Notes: generated from the sequence alone by a model not told the origin. A stretch of DNA of 64,000 nt from Atlantibacter subterraneus (GCF_007570865.1 NZ_VLPS01000008.1:248001-312000), one strand, 5' to 3'; positions 36,022-47,487 are shown, counted from the stretch's first letter. Translations and numbers: made by a program.

Positions 36022-37476
36022 TTACTTCATCAACGGCTCCAGCTGCTGATAAATCTGCCGGAAGGTTTCGCGTCTTTCGCTATAGCGCGCGACGTTAGCG
36101 TCGTCAGGGTGATGCTGCTGTTCCAGATGCAGCGGCGGGAGTAAATCCTGGAGCGGACGCCCGGGTGAAAGCGCAATCTGTGCCAGCCGTGCCGCACCCA
36201 GCGCCGGGCCGACATCGCCGCCGGTGCGGTAATCGAGGATTTGCCCGCTGATGTCCGCCAGCATTTGCCGCCAGTATTCGCTGCGCGCTCCGCCGCCGAT
36301 CAGCGTGATGCTCTTTGGCTGTAATCCACAGCTGTGTACAACGTCCATCCCGTCAGCCAGCGCATACCCCACCCCTTCCAGCACCGCCTGCGCCAGTTCT
36401 GCCGGGCCATGCTGATGCGTCATGCCAAAAAACACGCCTTTAGCGTTTGGGTTGTTATGGGGGGTCCGCTCGCCGGAGAGATAGGGAAGAAACCATACCG
36501 CGCCCGCATCGGCGTTGGCCTGTTTTGCCGCGTCAATTAAGGCCGGAACGCTGCCCAAACCGGTGAGTTTGGCCGCCCAGTCCAGACAGGACGCGGCGCT
36601 TAGCATGACGGACATCAGGTGCCAGCGTTTGGGCAACGCGTGGCAGAAGCTGTGAACCGCGCTTTCCGGCTTCGACAGAAAACCCTCGCTGACGGCGAAG
36701 TATACGCCGGACGTTCCCAGGGAGAGCATCGCCTGCCCGGCATCGGCAATGCCCACGCCGACTGCGCCTGCGGCGTTATCGCCGCCGCCTGCCACTACCG
36801 GCACCGCAGGCATATTCCAGCGGCTGGCGATTTCCGCCGTTAAACGCCCGGTCACCTCGCTGCCTTCAAACAATGCGGGCATGTGCTGACGCGTCAGGCC
36901 GCATGCCTCCAGCATTTCATCACTCCAGTCGCGTTTGCCGACATCCAGCCACATCGTCCCTGCGGCATCAGACATATCGCCGGCAAACTCGCCGGTCATC
37001 CGCAAGCGCAAATAATCTTTTGGTAATAAAACCTTATCAACCTGCTCAAATACCGCCGGTTCATGGCGTTGCACCCATAGCAGCTTGGGCGCGGTAAAGC
37101 CCGGCATCATCAGGTTGCCGGTGATAGATCGGGAATTGGCAACCATGGCCTCAAGCAACTGACACTCTTCACCGCAGCGGCCATCGTTCCACAAAATAGC
37201 CGGGCGCAGCACCTTCTGCTGTTTATCCAACAGCGTTGCGCCATGCATCTGCCCGGCGATGCCCAATGCCTTCACCGCTTTAAGGCTGTGCTGCGCGCCA
37301 AGCGCCTGCATTGCCTTGTCGGTAGCTTGCCACCATGATTCGGGATCCTGCTCTGACCACAGCGGATGTGGGCGCGATACCGTCAGCGGTTCGGAATGCG
37401 TCGCTAAAAGGTCGCCCTGCTCGTCCAGCAAAATGACCTTCACGCCCGAGGTCCCCAAATCAATCCCGATATACAT
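36022..37476 (-). CDS. xylB: Xylulokinase
   Basis: Phosphorylates D-xylulose to xylulose 5-phosphate for the pentose phosphate pathway. The 484 residues form a FGGY-family ASKHA kinase. The N-terminal phosphate loop is YIGIDLGTSGVKVILLD; LVDWAAKL-type and ERTPHNNPNAKG segments lie mid-protein; the C-terminal adenosine motif is IGGGARSEYWRQMLAD. AAGGAG precedes the ATG. It follows xylA by 43 bp in one operon. Confidence 0.97.
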   Translation of the reverse strand: MYIGIDLGTSGVKVILLDEQGDLLATHSEPLTVSRPHPLWSEQDPESWWQATDKAMQALGAQHSLKAVKALGIAGQMHGATLLDKQQKVLRPAILWNDGRCGEECQLLEAMVANSRSITGNLMMPGFTAPKLLWVQRHEPAVFEQVDKVLLPKDYLRLRMTGEFAGDMSDAAGTMWLDVGKRDWSDEMLEACGLTRQHMPALFEGSEVTGRLTAEIASRWNMPAVPVVAGGGDNAAGAVGVGIADAGQAMLSLGTSGVYFAVSEGFLSKPESAVHSFCHALPKRWHLMSVMLSAASCLDWAAKLTGLGSVPALIDAAKQANADAGAVWFLPYLSGERTPHNNPNAKGVFFGMTHQHGPAELAQAVLEGVGYALADGMDVVHSCGLQPKSITLIGGGARSEYWRQMLADISGQILDYRTGGDVGPALGAARLAQIALSPGRPLQDLLPPLHLEQQHHPDDANVARYSERRETFRQIYQQLEPLMK

Positions 37477-37519
37477 GGCGGCAACTCCTTAATCAGCGCC
37501 ACCGTTGTGGCGCAGGGGT

Positions 37520-38842
37520 TTAACGATCAAACAGATAGTGATTCACCAGATTTTCCAACAGCTCCTGATGCCCACTCTGATGACGCGGCGCCAGGTTCTG
37601 CTGTTCAGCGTACTTCGCTAATTGCTCCAGCGAGAGTTGTCCTTTCAGAATTTGCTGGCCCAGTTCACCATTCCAGCCGGCGTAGCGTTTGGCGACGCGA
37701 CTATCCAGCTCGCCGTCCTCAATCATGCGCGCCGCGACTTTCAGCGCCAGCGCCATGGTATCCATCGCGCCGATATGCCCATAGAACAGATCGTATTTAT
37801 CGGTGCTTTGACGGCGCACTTTGGCATCGAAGTTCAGCCCACCAGTGGTAAAGCCGCCGGCTTTGATGATTTCATACATCACCAGCGCGTTCTCTTCCAC
37901 GCTGATTGGGAACTGGTCGGTATCCCAGCCCAGCTGCGGGTCACCGCGGTTGGCGTCAACGGAGCCGAATACGCCCAGCGCGATTGCGGTAGCAATTTCA
38001 TGATGGAAAGAGTGTCCGGCCAGCGTAGCGTGGTTGGCTTCGATGTTGACCTTGATTTCTTTTTCCAGGCCGAACTGTTTCAGGAAGCCGTATACCGTCG
38101 CCACATCGTAATCGTACTGATGTTTCGTCGGCTCCTGCGGTTTCGGCTCAATCAGCAACGTACCCTGGAAGCCGATTTTATGTTTGTGCTCGACCACCAT
38201 TTGCATGAAGCGGCCAATCTGCTCGCGCTCCTGACGTAAATCGGTATTAAGCAGCGTTTCGTACCCTTCGCGACCGCCCCACAGCACGTAGTTTTCGCCG
38301 CCCAGACGGTGCGTGGCGTTCATCGCCGTCACCACCTGCGTGGCCGCCCAGGAAAACACGTCCGGGTCCGGGCTGGTTGCCGCGCCTGCGCCGTAGCGCG
38401 GGTTGGTGAAGCAGTTGGCGGTGCCCCACAGCAATTTCACGCCTGACTGCTGCTGTTTTTGCTCAAGCACATCAACCATGTGGCTGAAATTATTCAGATA
38501 CTCTTTAAGCGACGCCCCTTCCGGCGAGACATCCACATCGTGGAAGCAGTAGTACGGCACGTTCAGCTTATGGAAAAATTCAAACGCCACTTCCGCTTTA
38601 CGGGTCGCCAGCGCCAGCGCATCGCCCGGCTGCTGCCAGGGGCGGTCGAAAGAACCGACGCCAAACATATCTGCGCCATTCCAGCAGAACGTGTGCCAGT
38701 AGCACGCGGCGAACCGCAGGTGATCTTCCATGCGTTTACCCAGCACTTTTTGGTCCGGGTTGTAATGACGAAACGCCAGAGGATTCGACGTCTCTGGTCC
38801 TTCATATTTCACACGTTCAAGCTGGTCGAAATAATTTTGCAT
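37520..38842 (-). CDS. xylA: Xylose isomerase
   Basis: Converts D-xylose to D-xylulose in the cytoplasm using two divalent metals. The 440-residue TIM barrel keeps the catalytic His in [13 protein letters not shown] and metal ligands in [32 protein letters not shown] and [19 protein letters not shown]. The start [11 protein letters not shown] matches E. coli; the open frame extends 25 codons upstream through the leader. It is transcribed away from xylF and is likely controlled by XylR and CRP. Confidence 0.98.
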   Translation of the reverse strand: MQNYFDQLERVKYEGPETSNPLAFRHYNPDQKVLGKRMEDHLRFAACYWHTFCWNGADMFGVGSFDRPWQQPGDALALATRKAEVAFEFFHKLNVPYYCFHDVDVSPEGASLKEYLNNFSHMVDVLEQKQQQSGVKLLWGTANCFTNPRYGAGAATSPDPDVFSWAATQVVTAMNATHRLGGENYVLWGGREGYETLLNTDLRQEREQIGRFMQMVVEHKHKIGFQGTLLIEPKPQEPTKHQYDYDVATVYGFLKQFGLEKEIKVNIEANHATLAGHSFHHEIATAIALGVFGSVDANRGDPQLGWDTDQFPISVEENALVMYEIIKAGGFTTGGLNFDAKVRRQSTDKYDLFYGHIGAMDTMALALKVAARMIEDGELDSRVAKRYAGWNGELGQQILKGQLSLEQLAKYAEQQNLAPRHQSGHQELLENLVNHYLFDR

Positions 38843-39223
38843 AATTAACTCCGTAATCAGAGAGCGGGTTCGAGCACTGTGTAAAATAATCCTGGATATT
38901 ACCCGCTCGTTCCTCAATTACGTTATTTCACACTGCCATTAAGATAATGCACAAACGCGCCACCGGTCACAAAAACTATATTTACAGAAATGACAAAAGT
39001 GCGAGGAATTATCCAGCCCCAGGCAATCCGCGTTAATTGTTAAATTTAAAATTCGATCGCGGTCATAAAACAGAAAACAAACAAAAAAACGTAATGCCGG
39101 GACGAAAATCTGTAATTGAAGGTTCGCCGCTTCCAGGTCAAAACTCTAAACGTCTACTGAAAGAACGTCTCTTTACTCTGAGTTGTAATACGCCACTATC
39201 ACCCTACAACAGGTATTAACACT
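38843..39223. promoter_or_regulatory. xylA-xylF divergent control region
   Basis: A 381-bp AT-rich region between the divergent xylAB and xylFGH units. In E. coli the XylR operators and a CRP site lie here. I see A/T-rich tracts (for example AAAACAGAAAACAAAC near 39067) but no CRP match good enough to mark and no coding sequence. The xylF start has only a weak AGG upstream. Confidence 0.6.
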
Positions 39224-40216
39224 ATGAAGATAAAGAACCTTGCCCTCACCCTGTGCGCTTCATTGCTGCTGACCAGCATGAGCGGCATCGCCAAAGAAGT
39301 GAAAATCGGCATGGCAATTGACGACCTTCGTCTGGAACGCTGGCAAAAAGACCGCGATATTTTCGTCAATAAAGCGGAAGCGCTCGGCGCGAAAGTCTTT
39401 GTACAATCAGCGAATGGCAACGAAGAAACCCAGATGTCGCAGATTGAAAACATGATAAACCGCGGCGTCGATGTATTAGTAATAATCCCCTACAACGGCC
39501 AGGTATTAAGCAACGTGGTGGCCGAAGCCAAACGCGAAGGAATTAAAGTATTAGCTTATGACCGAATGATTAATAATGCCGACATCGATTTCTATATTTC
39601 TTTTGATAACGAAAAAGTCGGTGAATTGCAGGCTAAAACGCTGGTCGATAAAGTGCCGCAGGGCAATTACTTCCTGATGGGCGGCTCGCCGGTGGACAAT
39701 AACGCCAAACTGTTCCGCGCCGGGCAGATGAAAGTCCTGAAGCCGTTTATCGATGACGGCAAAATTCATATCGTCGGCGATCAGTGGGTAGACGGCTGGT
39801 TGCCAGAAAACGCCCTGAAAATTATGGAGAACGCCTTAACGGCCAACAACAACAAAATCGATGCCGTGGTCGCCTCTAACGACGCCACCGCAGGCGGCGC
39901 GATCCAGGCGCTGAGCGCCCAGGGGCTGGCGGGCAAAGTCGCCATTTCCGGGCAGGATGCGGATCTGGCTGGCGTGAAGCGCATCATCGCCGGTACGCAG
40001 ACCATGACGGTGTATAAACCAATTACCGAGCTCGCTAATACCGCCGCACAAATCGCCGTGGAGCTGGGCAATGGGCAAGCACCGAAATCTGACGCGAAGT
40101 TAAATAACGGGCTGAAAGATGTGCCGGCTCGTCTGCTGAACCCTATCGAAGTGGATAAAACCAACATCGAATCTACCGTCATCAAAGACGGCTTCCACAA
40201 GCAAAGCGATTTGTAA
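39224..40216 (+). CDS. xylF: D-xylose-binding periplasmic protein
   Basis: The 330-residue periplasmic binding protein of the high-affinity xylose importer. The signal peptide is cut after about residue 23 ([10 protein letters not shown]). The sugar-binding fold includes [32 protein letters not shown] and [10 protein letters not shown], as in E. coli XylF. It is first in xylFGH; a strong hairpin after the gene (40224-40247) may raise its mRNA level over that of xylGH. Confidence 0.97.
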   Translation: MKIKNLALTLCASLLLTSMSGIAKEVKIGMAIDDLRLERWQKDRDIFVNKAEALGAKVFVQSANGNEETQMSQIENMINRGVDVLVIIPYNGQVLSNVVAEAKREGIKVLAYDRMINNADIDFYISFDNEKVGELQAKTLVDKVPQGNYFLMGGSPVDNNAKLFRAGQMKVLKPFIDDGKIHIVGDQWVDGWLPENALKIMENALTANNNKIDAVVASNDATAGGAIQALSAQGLAGKVAISGQDADLAGVKRIIAGTQTMTVYKPITELANTAAQIAVELGNGQAPKSDAKLNNGLKDVPARLLNPIEVDKTNIESTVIKDGFHKQSDL

Positions 40217-40223
40217 TCTCTGG

Positions 40224-40247
40224 GCGCCCGCAGCCATTTGCGGGCGC
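40224..40247 (+). other. xylF-xylG intercistronic hairpin
   Basis: GCGCCCGCA / TGCGGGCGC with loop GCCATT, a 9-bp perfect stem, has no T-run. Hairpins in this place after binding-protein genes often protect the upstream mRNA. Confidence 0.65.
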
Positions 40248-40284
40248 TATCGGCCTGAATTCAACCGTGAACAACGGGGTTGGC

Positions 40285-41826
40285 ATGCCTTACTTACTTG
40301 AGATGAAAAACATCACCAAAGCTTTTGGTGCTGTGAAAGCGGTGGATAACGTCAGCCTGAACGTCAACGCAGGCGACGTGCTTTCTCTGTGCGGAGAAAA
40401 CGGCTCCGGTAAATCCACGTTAATGAAAGTGTTATGCGGCATTTATCCGCATGGCAGCTTTGACGGCGAAATCTGGTTCGCCGGGGAAAAGCTCGAAGCG
40501 AGCCATATCCGCGATACCGAACGCAAAGGCATCGCGATTATTCACCAGGAGCTGGCGCTGGTTAAACACCTCACCATTCTGGAAAACATTTTTCTGGGCG
40601 CGGAAATTACCCGTCACGGCGTGATGGATTACGATGCCATGACGCTGCGCTGCCAGAAACTGCTGGCGCAGGTGAATCTGAACCTGTCGCCCGATACCCG
40701 CGTGGGAGATTTGGGTCTTGGCCACCAGCAACTGGTCGAAATTGCTAAGGCGCTGAATAAACAGGTGCGGCTGCTGATCCTTGATGAGCCGACGGCATCG
40801 CTGACCGAGCAGGAAACCACGGTGTTGCTGAATATTATTCGCGACCTGCAAAACCATGGCATCGCCTGCATCTATATCTCCCACAAGCTGAACGAAGTGA
40901 AAGCCATCTCTAATACCATCTGCGTGATCCGCGACGGCCAGCATATCGGCACCCGCGATGCCGGGCAGATGAGTGAAAGCGACATTATCACCATGATGGT
41001 GGGCCGCGAATTAACCTCGCTTTACCCCAACGAGCCGCATCAGGTTCATGATGAAATTTTGCGCGTGGAGCATCTTACCGCCTGGCATCCGGTGAATCGC
41101 CATAGCAAACGCGTCAACGATATCTCGTTCAGCCTGCGGCGCGGCGAGATCCTCGGCATTGCAGGCCTGGTCGGCGCAGGCCGGACCGAAGCGGTGCAAT
41201 GCCTGTTCGGCGTCTGGCCGGGGCGTTGGGAAGGCCAGATTAGTATCGATGGCGCGCCGGTCTCGATTAAAAACTGCCAGCAGGCGATTGCCCACGGTAT
41301 CGCGATGGTGCCGGAAGATCGCAAAAAAGACGGCATCGTGCCAGTGATGGCGGTGGGGAAAAATATCACTTTGGCCTCATTACACGATTTTACCGGGCCG
41401 GTAAGTACCCTGGATGATGCGGCGGAACAGCAGTGCATTTTGCAATCCATCGCCCGGCTGAAGGTGAAAACCTCGTCACCGGAACTGGCGATTGGCCGGT
41501 TAAGCGGCGGTAACCAGCAAAAAGCCATTCTGGCCCGCTGCCTGCTGCTCAATCCGCGCATTCTGATCCTTGATGAACCGACCAGGGGCATCGATATCGG
41601 AGCCAAATACGAAATCTACAAGCTGATTAACCAGCTGGTGCAACAAGGCATCGCCGTCATCGTTATTTCTTCAGAATTACCAGAAGTACTCGGCCTGAGC
41701 GACCGTGTACTGGTGATGCATGAAGGACGTCTGAAAGCCAATCTGATCAACCAAAACCTGACCCAGGAGCAGGTAATGGAAGCGGCCCTGAGGAGCGAAC
41801 CCCATGTCGAAAAGCAACCTGTCTGA
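40285..41826 (+). CDS. xylG: Xylose ABC transporter ATPase
   Basis: A 513-residue sugar-type ATPase with two ABC domains. The first has Walker [11 protein letters not shown] and Walker [11 protein letters not shown]. The second has GLVGAGRTE (a degenerate Walker A, normal for this family), signature [11 protein letters not shown] and [11 protein letters not shown]. The start [12 protein letters not shown] matches E. coli; the ATG six codons upstream is excluded. It overlaps xylH by 23 bp. Confidence 0.97.
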   Translation: MPYLLEMKNITKAFGAVKAVDNVSLNVNAGDVLSLCGENGSGKSTLMKVLCGIYPHGSFDGEIWFAGEKLEASHIRDTERKGIAIIHQELALVKHLTILENIFLGAEITRHGVMDYDAMTLRCQKLLAQVNLNLSPDTRVGDLGLGHQQLVEIAKALNKQVRLLILDEPTASLTEQETTVLLNIIRDLQNHGIACIYISHKLNEVKAISNTICVIRDGQHIGTRDAGQMSESDIITMMVGRELTSLYPNEPHQVHDEILRVEHLTAWHPVNRHSKRVNDISFSLRRGEILGIAGLVGAGRTEAVQCLFGVWPGRWEGQISIDGAPVSIKNCQQAIAHGIAMVPEDRKKDGIVPVMAVGKNITLASLHDFTGPVSTLDDAAEQQCILQSIARLKVKTSSPELAIGRLSGGNQQKAILARCLLLNPRILILDEPTRGIDIGAKYEIYKLINQLVQQGIAVIVISSELPEVLGLSDRVLVMHEGRLKANLINQNLTQEQVMEAALRSEPHVEKQPV

Positions 41827-42985
41827 AATAAAACTCGCTGCTCCGCTGGCGAAAACACCCGGTGGCCTGAAAGCGCTTAACTTACAAGTGTTTGTCATGA
41901 TTGCCGCCATTATCGTGATTATGCTGTTTTTTACCTTTATGACCGAAGGCGCATATCTCAGCGCGCGTAATGTCTCGAACCTGCTGCGCCAGACCGCTAT
42001 TACCGGCATCCTGGCGGTAGGCATGGTGTTCGTGATTATTTCGGCGGAAATCGACCTGTCTGTTGGCTCAATGATGGGGCTGTTGGGCGGGGCGGCGGCG
42101 ATATTCGACGTCTGGCTGGGTTGGCCCCTGCCGCTAACCGTGGTGGTCACGCTGGCGCTCGGCCTGCTGCTCGGCACCTGGAACGGCTGGTGGGTGGCCT
42201 ATCGTAAAGTGCCGTCGTTTATCGTCACGCTGGCGGGCATGCTGGCGTTTCGCGGCATCTTAATTGGCATCACCAACGGGACGACCGTGTCGCCGACCAG
42301 TAATGCGATGTCGCAAATCGGTCAAAGCTATCTGTCTAACGGCATTGGTTTTGTCGTCGGCACGCTCGGGCTGATGGCGTTTATGGCGTGGCAATGGCGT
42401 GGCCGGGTACGCCGCCAGACCTTAGGACTGCCGGTTAACGCTGCCAGCGGTACGGTGGGCAAGCAGGCGTTAATTGCCGTGATCGTGCTGGGCGCAATCT
42501 GGCTGCTTAACGACTATCGCGGTGTGCCGACCCCGGTGCTGATCCTGGCATTTTTACTGCTCGGCGGGATGTTTATGGCGACACGCACAGCCTTTGGCCG
42601 CCGCATTTACGCCATCGGTGGCAACATCGAAGCGGCGCGCTTATCTGGTATTAACGTCGAGCGCACCAAGCTGGCGGTATTTGCCATTAACGGCCTGATG
42701 GTGGCGATTGCCGGGTTGATATTAAGTTCACGACTCGGCGCAGGCTCGCCTTCCGCCGGGAACATCGCCGAGCTGGACGCCATCGCCGCCTGCGTGATCG
42801 GCGGCACCAGCCTGGCTGGCGGTATCGGCAGCGTGGCCGGCGCGGTAATGGGCGCATTTATCATGGCCTCGCTGGATAACGGCATGAGCATGATGGACGT
42901 ACCGACGTTCTGGCAGTACATCGTTAAAGGCGCGATTCTGTTGCTGGCTGTCTGGATGGATTCTGCAACCAAGCGACGCGGCTAA
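41804..42985 (+). CDS. xylH: Xylose ABC transporter permease
   Basis: A 393-residue inner-membrane permease of the BPD_transp_2 (ribose/xylose) family with about ten helices. Landmarks are [37 protein letters not shown] and [20 protein letters not shown]. It forms the channel with XylG and takes xylose from XylF. Its start is inside xylG, which implies coupled translation. Confidence 0.97.
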   Translation: MSKSNLSEIKLAAPLAKTPGGLKALNLQVFVMIAAIIVIMLFFTFMTEGAYLSARNVSNLLRQTAITGILAVGMVFVIISAEIDLSVGSMMGLLGGAAAIFDVWLGWPLPLTVVVTLALGLLLGTWNGWWVAYRKVPSFIVTLAGMLAFRGILIGITNGTTVSPTSNAMSQIGQSYLSNGIGFVVGTLGLMAFMAWQWRGRVRRQTLGLPVNAASGTVGKQALIAVIVLGAIWLLNDYRGVPTPVLILAFLLLGGMFMATRTAFGRRIYAIGGNIEAARLSGINVERTKLAVFAINGLMVAIAGLILSSRLGAGSPSAGNIAELDAIAACVIGGTSLAGGIGSVAGAVMGAFIMASLDNGMSMMDVPTFWQYIVKGAILLLAVWMDSATKRRG

Positions 42986-43081
42986 TAAACTGCGTAACCG
43001 ATCGCAATGCCGGAGGGTAAAATCTCCGGCATCTTGTCGTTTATGCTATTCAGGAAAGGGAAGAACTGTCAGGGCTACGTC

Positions 43082-44260
43082 ATGTTTGAAAAACGTCACC
43101 GCATTACTTTGCTGTTTAACGCTAATAAAGCCTACGACCGGCAAGTCGTTGAGGGTGTGGGAGAATATCTTCAGGCGACCCAATCGAGCTGGGATATTTT
43201 TATCGAAGAGGATTTCCGGGCGCGTATCGATAATATTAAAGAGTGGTTAGGTGACGGCGTCATCGCAGATTTTGACGATAAGGAAATCGAGCAACTGCTG
43301 GCAGATGTCAACGTGCCGATTGTCGGCGTGGGCGGCTCCTACCATCAGCCTGAGCACTATCCTCCGGTTCATTACATCGCCACCGATAACCACGCGCTGG
43401 TTGAACAGGCCTTTCTCCATTTAAAAGAAAAAGGCGTACATCGTTTTGCTTTCTATGGCTTACCTGCGTCCAGTGGTAAACGCTGGGCGGCGGAACGTGA
43501 ACATGCGTTCTGCCAGCTCGTCGCCCAGGAAAAATACCGTGGCGTGGTGTATCAGGGCCTGGAAACTGCGCCAGACAACTGGCAGCACGCCCAAAACCGG
43601 CTGGCGGACTGGCTGCAAACCCTGCCGCCGCAAACCGGCATTATCGCGGTAACCGATGCCCGTGCGCGCCACGTTTTGCAGGTCTGCGAGCATTTACATA
43701 TTCCGGTGCCGGAGAAGATTTGCGTGATTGGCATCGATAACGAAGAACTGACGCGCTACCTGTCACGGGTGGCGCTGTCGTCGGTGGCGCAGGGCACCCG
43801 CCAGATGGGTTTTCAGGCGGCCAAATTACTCCACCGTCTGTTAGCCAATGAAACCCTGCCGCTGCAGCGCCTGCTGGTGCCGCCGGTCAAGGTGGTTGAG
43901 CGTCAGTCTACGGATTACCGCTCTCTGCACGATCCGGCAGTGATTCAGGCGATGCATTACATCCGTAATCACGCCTGTAAGGGGATCAAAGTAGAACAGG
44001 TGCTGGATGCCATCGGCATGTCGCGCTCTAATCTTGAGAAGCGATTTAAAGAAGAGGTTGGCGAGACTATTCACGCCGTACTGCATGCGGAAAAACTCCA
44101 CAAAGCCCGCAGCCTGTTGATTTCAACCTCGCTGTCTATTAACGAGATTTCGCAAATCTGCGGTTACCCGTCACTGCAATATTTCTATTCGGTGTTCAAA
44201 AAAGAGTACGACGCCACGCCGAAAGATTACCGCGAACGGCACAGCGAGTTTTCCCGTTAG
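43082..44260 (+). CDS. xylR: Xylose operon activator XylR
   Basis: A 392-residue activator. The N-terminal LacI-like periplasmic-binding fold (about residues 1-280) binds xylose; the C-terminal AraC domain (about 290-385) has VEQVLDAIGMSRSNLEKRF and INEISQICGYPSLQYFYSVF. It turns on xylAB and xylFGH. The start MFEKRHRITLL fits E. coli; the 25 upstream codons are in the leader. It shares a bidirectional terminator with bax. Confidence 0.97.
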   Translation: MFEKRHRITLLFNANKAYDRQVVEGVGEYLQATQSSWDIFIEEDFRARIDNIKEWLGDGVIADFDDKEIEQLLADVNVPIVGVGGSYHQPEHYPPVHYIATDNHALVEQAFLHLKEKGVHRFAFYGLPASSGKRWAAEREHAFCQLVAQEKYRGVVYQGLETAPDNWQHAQNRLADWLQTLPPQTGIIAVTDARARHVLQVCEHLHIPVPEKICVIGIDNEELTRYLSRVALSSVAQGTRQMGFQAAKLLHRLLANETLPLQRLLVPPVKVVERQSTDYRSLHDPAVIQAMHYIRNHACKGIKVEQVLDAIGMSRSNLEKRFKEEVGETIHAVLHAEKLHKARSLLISTSLSINEISQICGYPSLQYFYSVFKKEYDATPKDYRERHSEFSR

Positions 44261-44266
44261 ACAATA

Positions 44267-44294
44267 AAAAACCCGGCCTGATTAGCCGGGTTTT
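44267..44294. terminator. Bidirectional terminator, xylR / bax
   Basis: AAAACCCGGC / GCCGGGTTTT with an 8-nt loop; A- and T-rich flanks serve both convergent genes. Confidence 0.9.
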
Positions 44295-44313
44295 GTCGGT
44301 TCGCTGTTATTAA

Positions 44314-45138
44314 TTACATATTCGCCGCCAGCAGCCGCTGGTTATCCTGATACATGGCAAACAGGTAATTGTTATAGCTCTGTCCTTTGGTGGAGTAGCC
44401 TTTGAGCTTGTGGATCATGTTGCTCGCCGTCAGCTCCTGGTCCGCTTTTCGCAGCTGCGCGCGGGACTTACGGAACGATGAGTACGCCGGATGGGTATTC
44501 AGATTGTTCACGTACGCCGACACAGACTCTTTTACAGAATCAAAATGCGAATAGCCTTTCACTTTACCTGTCCCGCTGTTGCAGTGGCGTTTTGCACACT
44601 TCATGCCGAAAAGGTTGTTATTGCTACGGGCCAGTTTGGAGGTGCCCCAACCGCTTTCTGCCGCCGCCATCGTCGCAACCATGCTGGTTGGGATAATGTC
44701 TACGCGCTCCAGCAAGGTGTTCCACGGAATACGTTTAGTATTTCCGTTCCACTTTACGTCATAGTTTTGGGCGATTTTCTTCAGGCGCGCGCGTTCGCTC
44801 GGTGCCCAGCGTCCGTCATATTGTTTAGAGATAAGCCAGTTACGTTCCGCAGTAATCACCGCGTTTTGGCTGGTAATGTAAGGCATGACTGTCCGGAGAA
44901 ACGCTTTTTTTCTTGGGGTCCCGGAAGGGTATTTTCGCAAATCAGGAAGTGAACCGCTTATTTCACTATTGCGAGAATACTCTTTCTTACTGCTTGCCTG
45001 GTGCTTACCGCTGGTTTTCTTAATCTGAGCTGTGTGACTCGTCGTCGTGTGCTGTTTTGCCAGCACTTCACCTGAAACTGCATAGGTGAAAAAGATGAGT
45101 ATCGCCGCCCCGATTCGTCGTAATCGAGTCGATATCAT
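44314..45138 (-). CDS. bax: Bax, glucosaminidase-like exported protein
   Basis: The 274 residues match E. coli Bax in length. An N-terminal signal sequence (about residues 1-27) precedes a basic, low-complexity linker and a glucosaminidase/FlgJ-type fold (about 130-270). The likely catalytic Glu is in AAAESGWGTSKLA, with NNLFGMKC and YSHFDSVKESVSAYV as family motifs. It is probably a peptidoglycan hydrolase of the cell envelope; the physiological role is not known. The start follows GGAGA. Confidence 0.93.
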   Translation of the reverse strand: MISTRLRRIGAAILIFFTYAVSGEVLAKQHTTTSHTAQIKKTSGKHQASSKKEYSRNSEISGSLPDLRKYPSGTPRKKAFLRTVMPYITSQNAVITAERNWLISKQYDGRWAPSERARLKKIAQNYDVKWNGNTKRIPWNTLLERVDIIPTSMVATMAAAESGWGTSKLARSNNNLFGMKCAKRHCNSGTGKVKGYSHFDSVKESVSAYVNNLNTHPAYSSFRKSRAQLRKADQELTASNMIHKLKGYSTKGQSYNNYLFAMYQDNQRLLAANM

Positions 45139-45450
45139 TAGGTCTCCTGGTCGGATAAATGCATTCCAACACCTTATTCATGAGAAAAATTTGTGAACCG
45201 AATCTCAAATCTTACCAAAAATAACCTTCAAGAGCAGTAAAAGAAATAATACAAATCTGAAACCTTGTCACGTACGACCTTCTTATCGTAGTTAAAAATA
45301 ATGATTTATCTGATGCTTATCGCAGAAAAAAGCAAAAATGAGAGATGGCTCACTCATCCTGTGGATTCAGCCTCGCAAGGCTGAAACAGGGAGGAGACCG
45401 GCTGGCGAAAATTTTGCCAAAATAGCAAAAACCCTAATGGGAGCCGCCTG
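45139..45450. promoter_or_regulatory. bax-malS divergent region, possible MalT boxes
   Basis: A 312-bp AT-rich region with no gene. Near malS, AGGGAGGAGA (45388-45397) and, inverted, AGGATGAG (about 45352-45359) resemble the MalT box GGGGA(T/G)GAGG. E. coli malS is MalT-activated. A small stem CAGCCTCG..CGAGGCTG-like (CAGCCT/AGGCTG, about 45368-45383) is between them. The boxes are imperfect. Confidence 0.45.
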
Positions 45451-47487
45451 ATGAAGAAAAGTATTCTTGCCCTGCTACTACTGCCCGGCGCTGCATTCGC
45501 GCAGTGGAGCCTGCCCGACTTACCTGCTTTTGTGGAACAAAGCCCCGGCGTATTTATCGCCCAGGGCACTCTGGAAAAAGGCGAGCGCCCCCTGCGCTTA
45601 ACTCAGGGTGAACAATGCTGGCAGCCGAGCGGGGCAATTAAATTAAATCAGATGCTGTCGCTTACGCCCTGCGCGGGCGATGCGCCTGAATGGCGACTGT
45701 TCCGCAGCGGCAATTATCAGGTGCAAATCGATACCCGCTCGGGTACGCCGACCCTGATGCTGAGCGTGAAACAGGATGAGCCACAAACCGTCGCGGCAGC
45801 TGTTCGCCAGTGCCCAAAATGGGACGGCGGCCCGGTGACCGTTTCGGTTAACGATCGCTTTGAAGAGGGTTCACAGGTACGCGACTTTTACAGCGGCAAC
45901 ACCGCGACCGTCACCGACGGCAAAATTACCCTGATGCCCGCCGCAACCAGCAATGGGCTGCTACTGCTGGAAGCGGAGGATACGAGCGATAAAGCGCCCT
46001 TTAGCTGGCATAACGCCACCCTGTACTTTGTGCTCACCGACCGCTTCGAAAACGGCAATCCGGATAACGACAACAGCTACGGGCGGCACAAGGACGGCAT
46101 GGAGGAGATCGGCACCTTCCACGGCGGTGATTTACAGGGGCTGACTCAGAAACTGGATTATTTGCAGGAACTCGGCGTCAATGCGTTGTGGATAAGCGCA
46201 CCCTTTGAGCAGATCCACGGCTGGGTCGGCGGCGGCACTAAAGGCGACTTCCCGCATTATGCCTATCACGGTTACTACACTCAGGACTGGACCACGCTCG
46301 ACGCCAATATGGGTACGCGCGACGATCTCCAGAAGCTGGTAGACGGCGCGCATCAGCGCGGCATCCGCGTTCTTTTCGATATCGTCATGAACCACGCCGG
46401 TTACGCCACTCTGGCAGATATGCAGCAATACCAGTTTGGCGCGCTGTATCTGAAAGGCGATGAGATCGCCAAAACCCTCGGCGAGAACTGGACCGACTGG
46501 AAACCCGGCCCGGGCCAGAGCTGGCACAGCTTTAACGACTATATCAACTTTAGCGATAAGGCCGCCTGGGAGAAATGGTGGGGTAAAAACTGGATCCGCA
46601 CCGATATTGGCGACTACGACAGCCCCGGCTTTGACGATCTCACCATGTCGCTGGCGTTTCTGCCAGACCTGAAAACCGAATCCGTTACGCCCACCGGGCT
46701 GCCCAACTTTTATAGCCAAAAACCTGACACCCGCGCCAAAGAGCGCCCCAACTATACGCCACGTGATTACCTGACCCAGTGGCTCAGCCAGTGGGTGCGG
46801 GACTACGGCATTGACGGTTTCCGGGTCGATACGGCAAAGCATGTCGAGATGGGTGCCTGGCAGCAGCTAAAAAATCAGGCCAACGACGCGCTGACGGAAT
46901 GGAAAGCCGCTAATCCGGATAAAAAGCTGGACGACGCCCCTTTCTGGATGACGGGCGAAGCCTGGGGGCATGGCGTCATGCAGAGCGATTACTACCGCAA
47001 CGGCTTTGACGCGATGATCAATTTTGATTATCAGGAACAGGCGGCGAGCGCGGTAGATTGTCTGGCGAATATTGACCCCATCTGGCAACAGATGGCGGAC
47101 AAACTTCAGCAGTTTAATGTCTTAAGCTATCTCTCTTCGCATGATACCCGGTTATTCCGTGAAGGCGGGACCCGCGCGGCAGAACTGCTGCTGTTAGCGC
47201 CCGGTGCGGTACAAATTTTTTATGGTGACGAGACGGCCCGTCCGTTTGGCCCCACCGGGTCCGATCCACTGCAGGGTACCCGTTCGTCGATGAACTGGCA
47301 GGACGTTGAGGGCGAACAGGCCGCGACGTTGGCGCACTGGCAGAAAATCGCTCAGTTCCGCGCCCGCCACCCGGCGATTGGCGAAGGGAAACACATCCCG
47401 CTGAGCGACGACAAGATCTATGGTTTTAGCCGCGTTCAGGGTGACGACACGGTGATGGTGATCTGGGCAGGCGAATCGCAAAAGTGA
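45451..47487 (+). CDS. malS: Periplasmic alpha-amylase MalS
   Basis: A 678-residue GH13 alpha-amylase that trims long maltodextrins in the periplasm. The signal peptide MKKSILALLLLPGAAFA is cut before QWSL. An N-terminal accessory region (about residues 18-185) precedes the barrel. GH13 regions: FDIVMNHAG (I), GIDGFRVDTAKHVE (II, nucleophile Asp), MTGEAWG (III, acid Glu) and YLSSHDTRLF (IV). GGGAG lies before the ATG. Probably MalT-controlled. Confidence 0.96.
   Translation: MKKSILALLLLPGAAFAQWSLPDLPAFVEQSPGVFIAQGTLEKGERPLRLTQGEQCWQPSGAIKLNQMLSLTPCAGDAPEWRLFRSGNYQVQIDTRSGTPTLMLSVKQDEPQTVAAAVRQCPKWDGGPVTVSVNDRFEEGSQVRDFYSGNTATVTDGKITLMPAATSNGLLLLEAEDTSDKAPFSWHNATLYFVLTDRFENGNPDNDNSYGRHKDGMEEIGTFHGGDLQGLTQKLDYLQELGVNALWISAPFEQIHGWVGGGTKGDFPHYAYHGYYTQDWTTLDANMGTRDDLQKLVDGAHQRGIRVLFDIVMNHAGYATLADMQQYQFGALYLKGDEIAKTLGENWTDWKPGPGQSWHSFNDYINFSDKAAWEKWWGKNWIRTDIGDYDSPGFDDLTMSLAFLPDLKTESVTPTGLPNFYSQKPDTRAKERPNYTPRDYLTQWLSQWVRDYGIDGFRVDTAKHVEMGAWQQLKNQANDALTEWKAANPDKKLDDAPFWMTGEAWGHGVMQSDYYRNGFDAMINFDYQEQAASAVDCLANIDPIWQQMADKLQQFNVLSYLSSHDTRLFREGGTRAAELLLLAPGAVQIFYGDETARPFGPTGSDPLQGTRSSMNWQDVEGEQAATLAHWQKIAQFRARHPAIGEGKHIPLSDDKIYGFSRVQGDDTVMVIWAGESQK

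Noticed and set aside
38843-39223. CRP and XylR sites between xylA and xylF
   Set aside because: Expected from E. coli, but no stretch reached a good TGTGA-N6-TCACA match, and I do not recall the XylR consensus well enough to place it.
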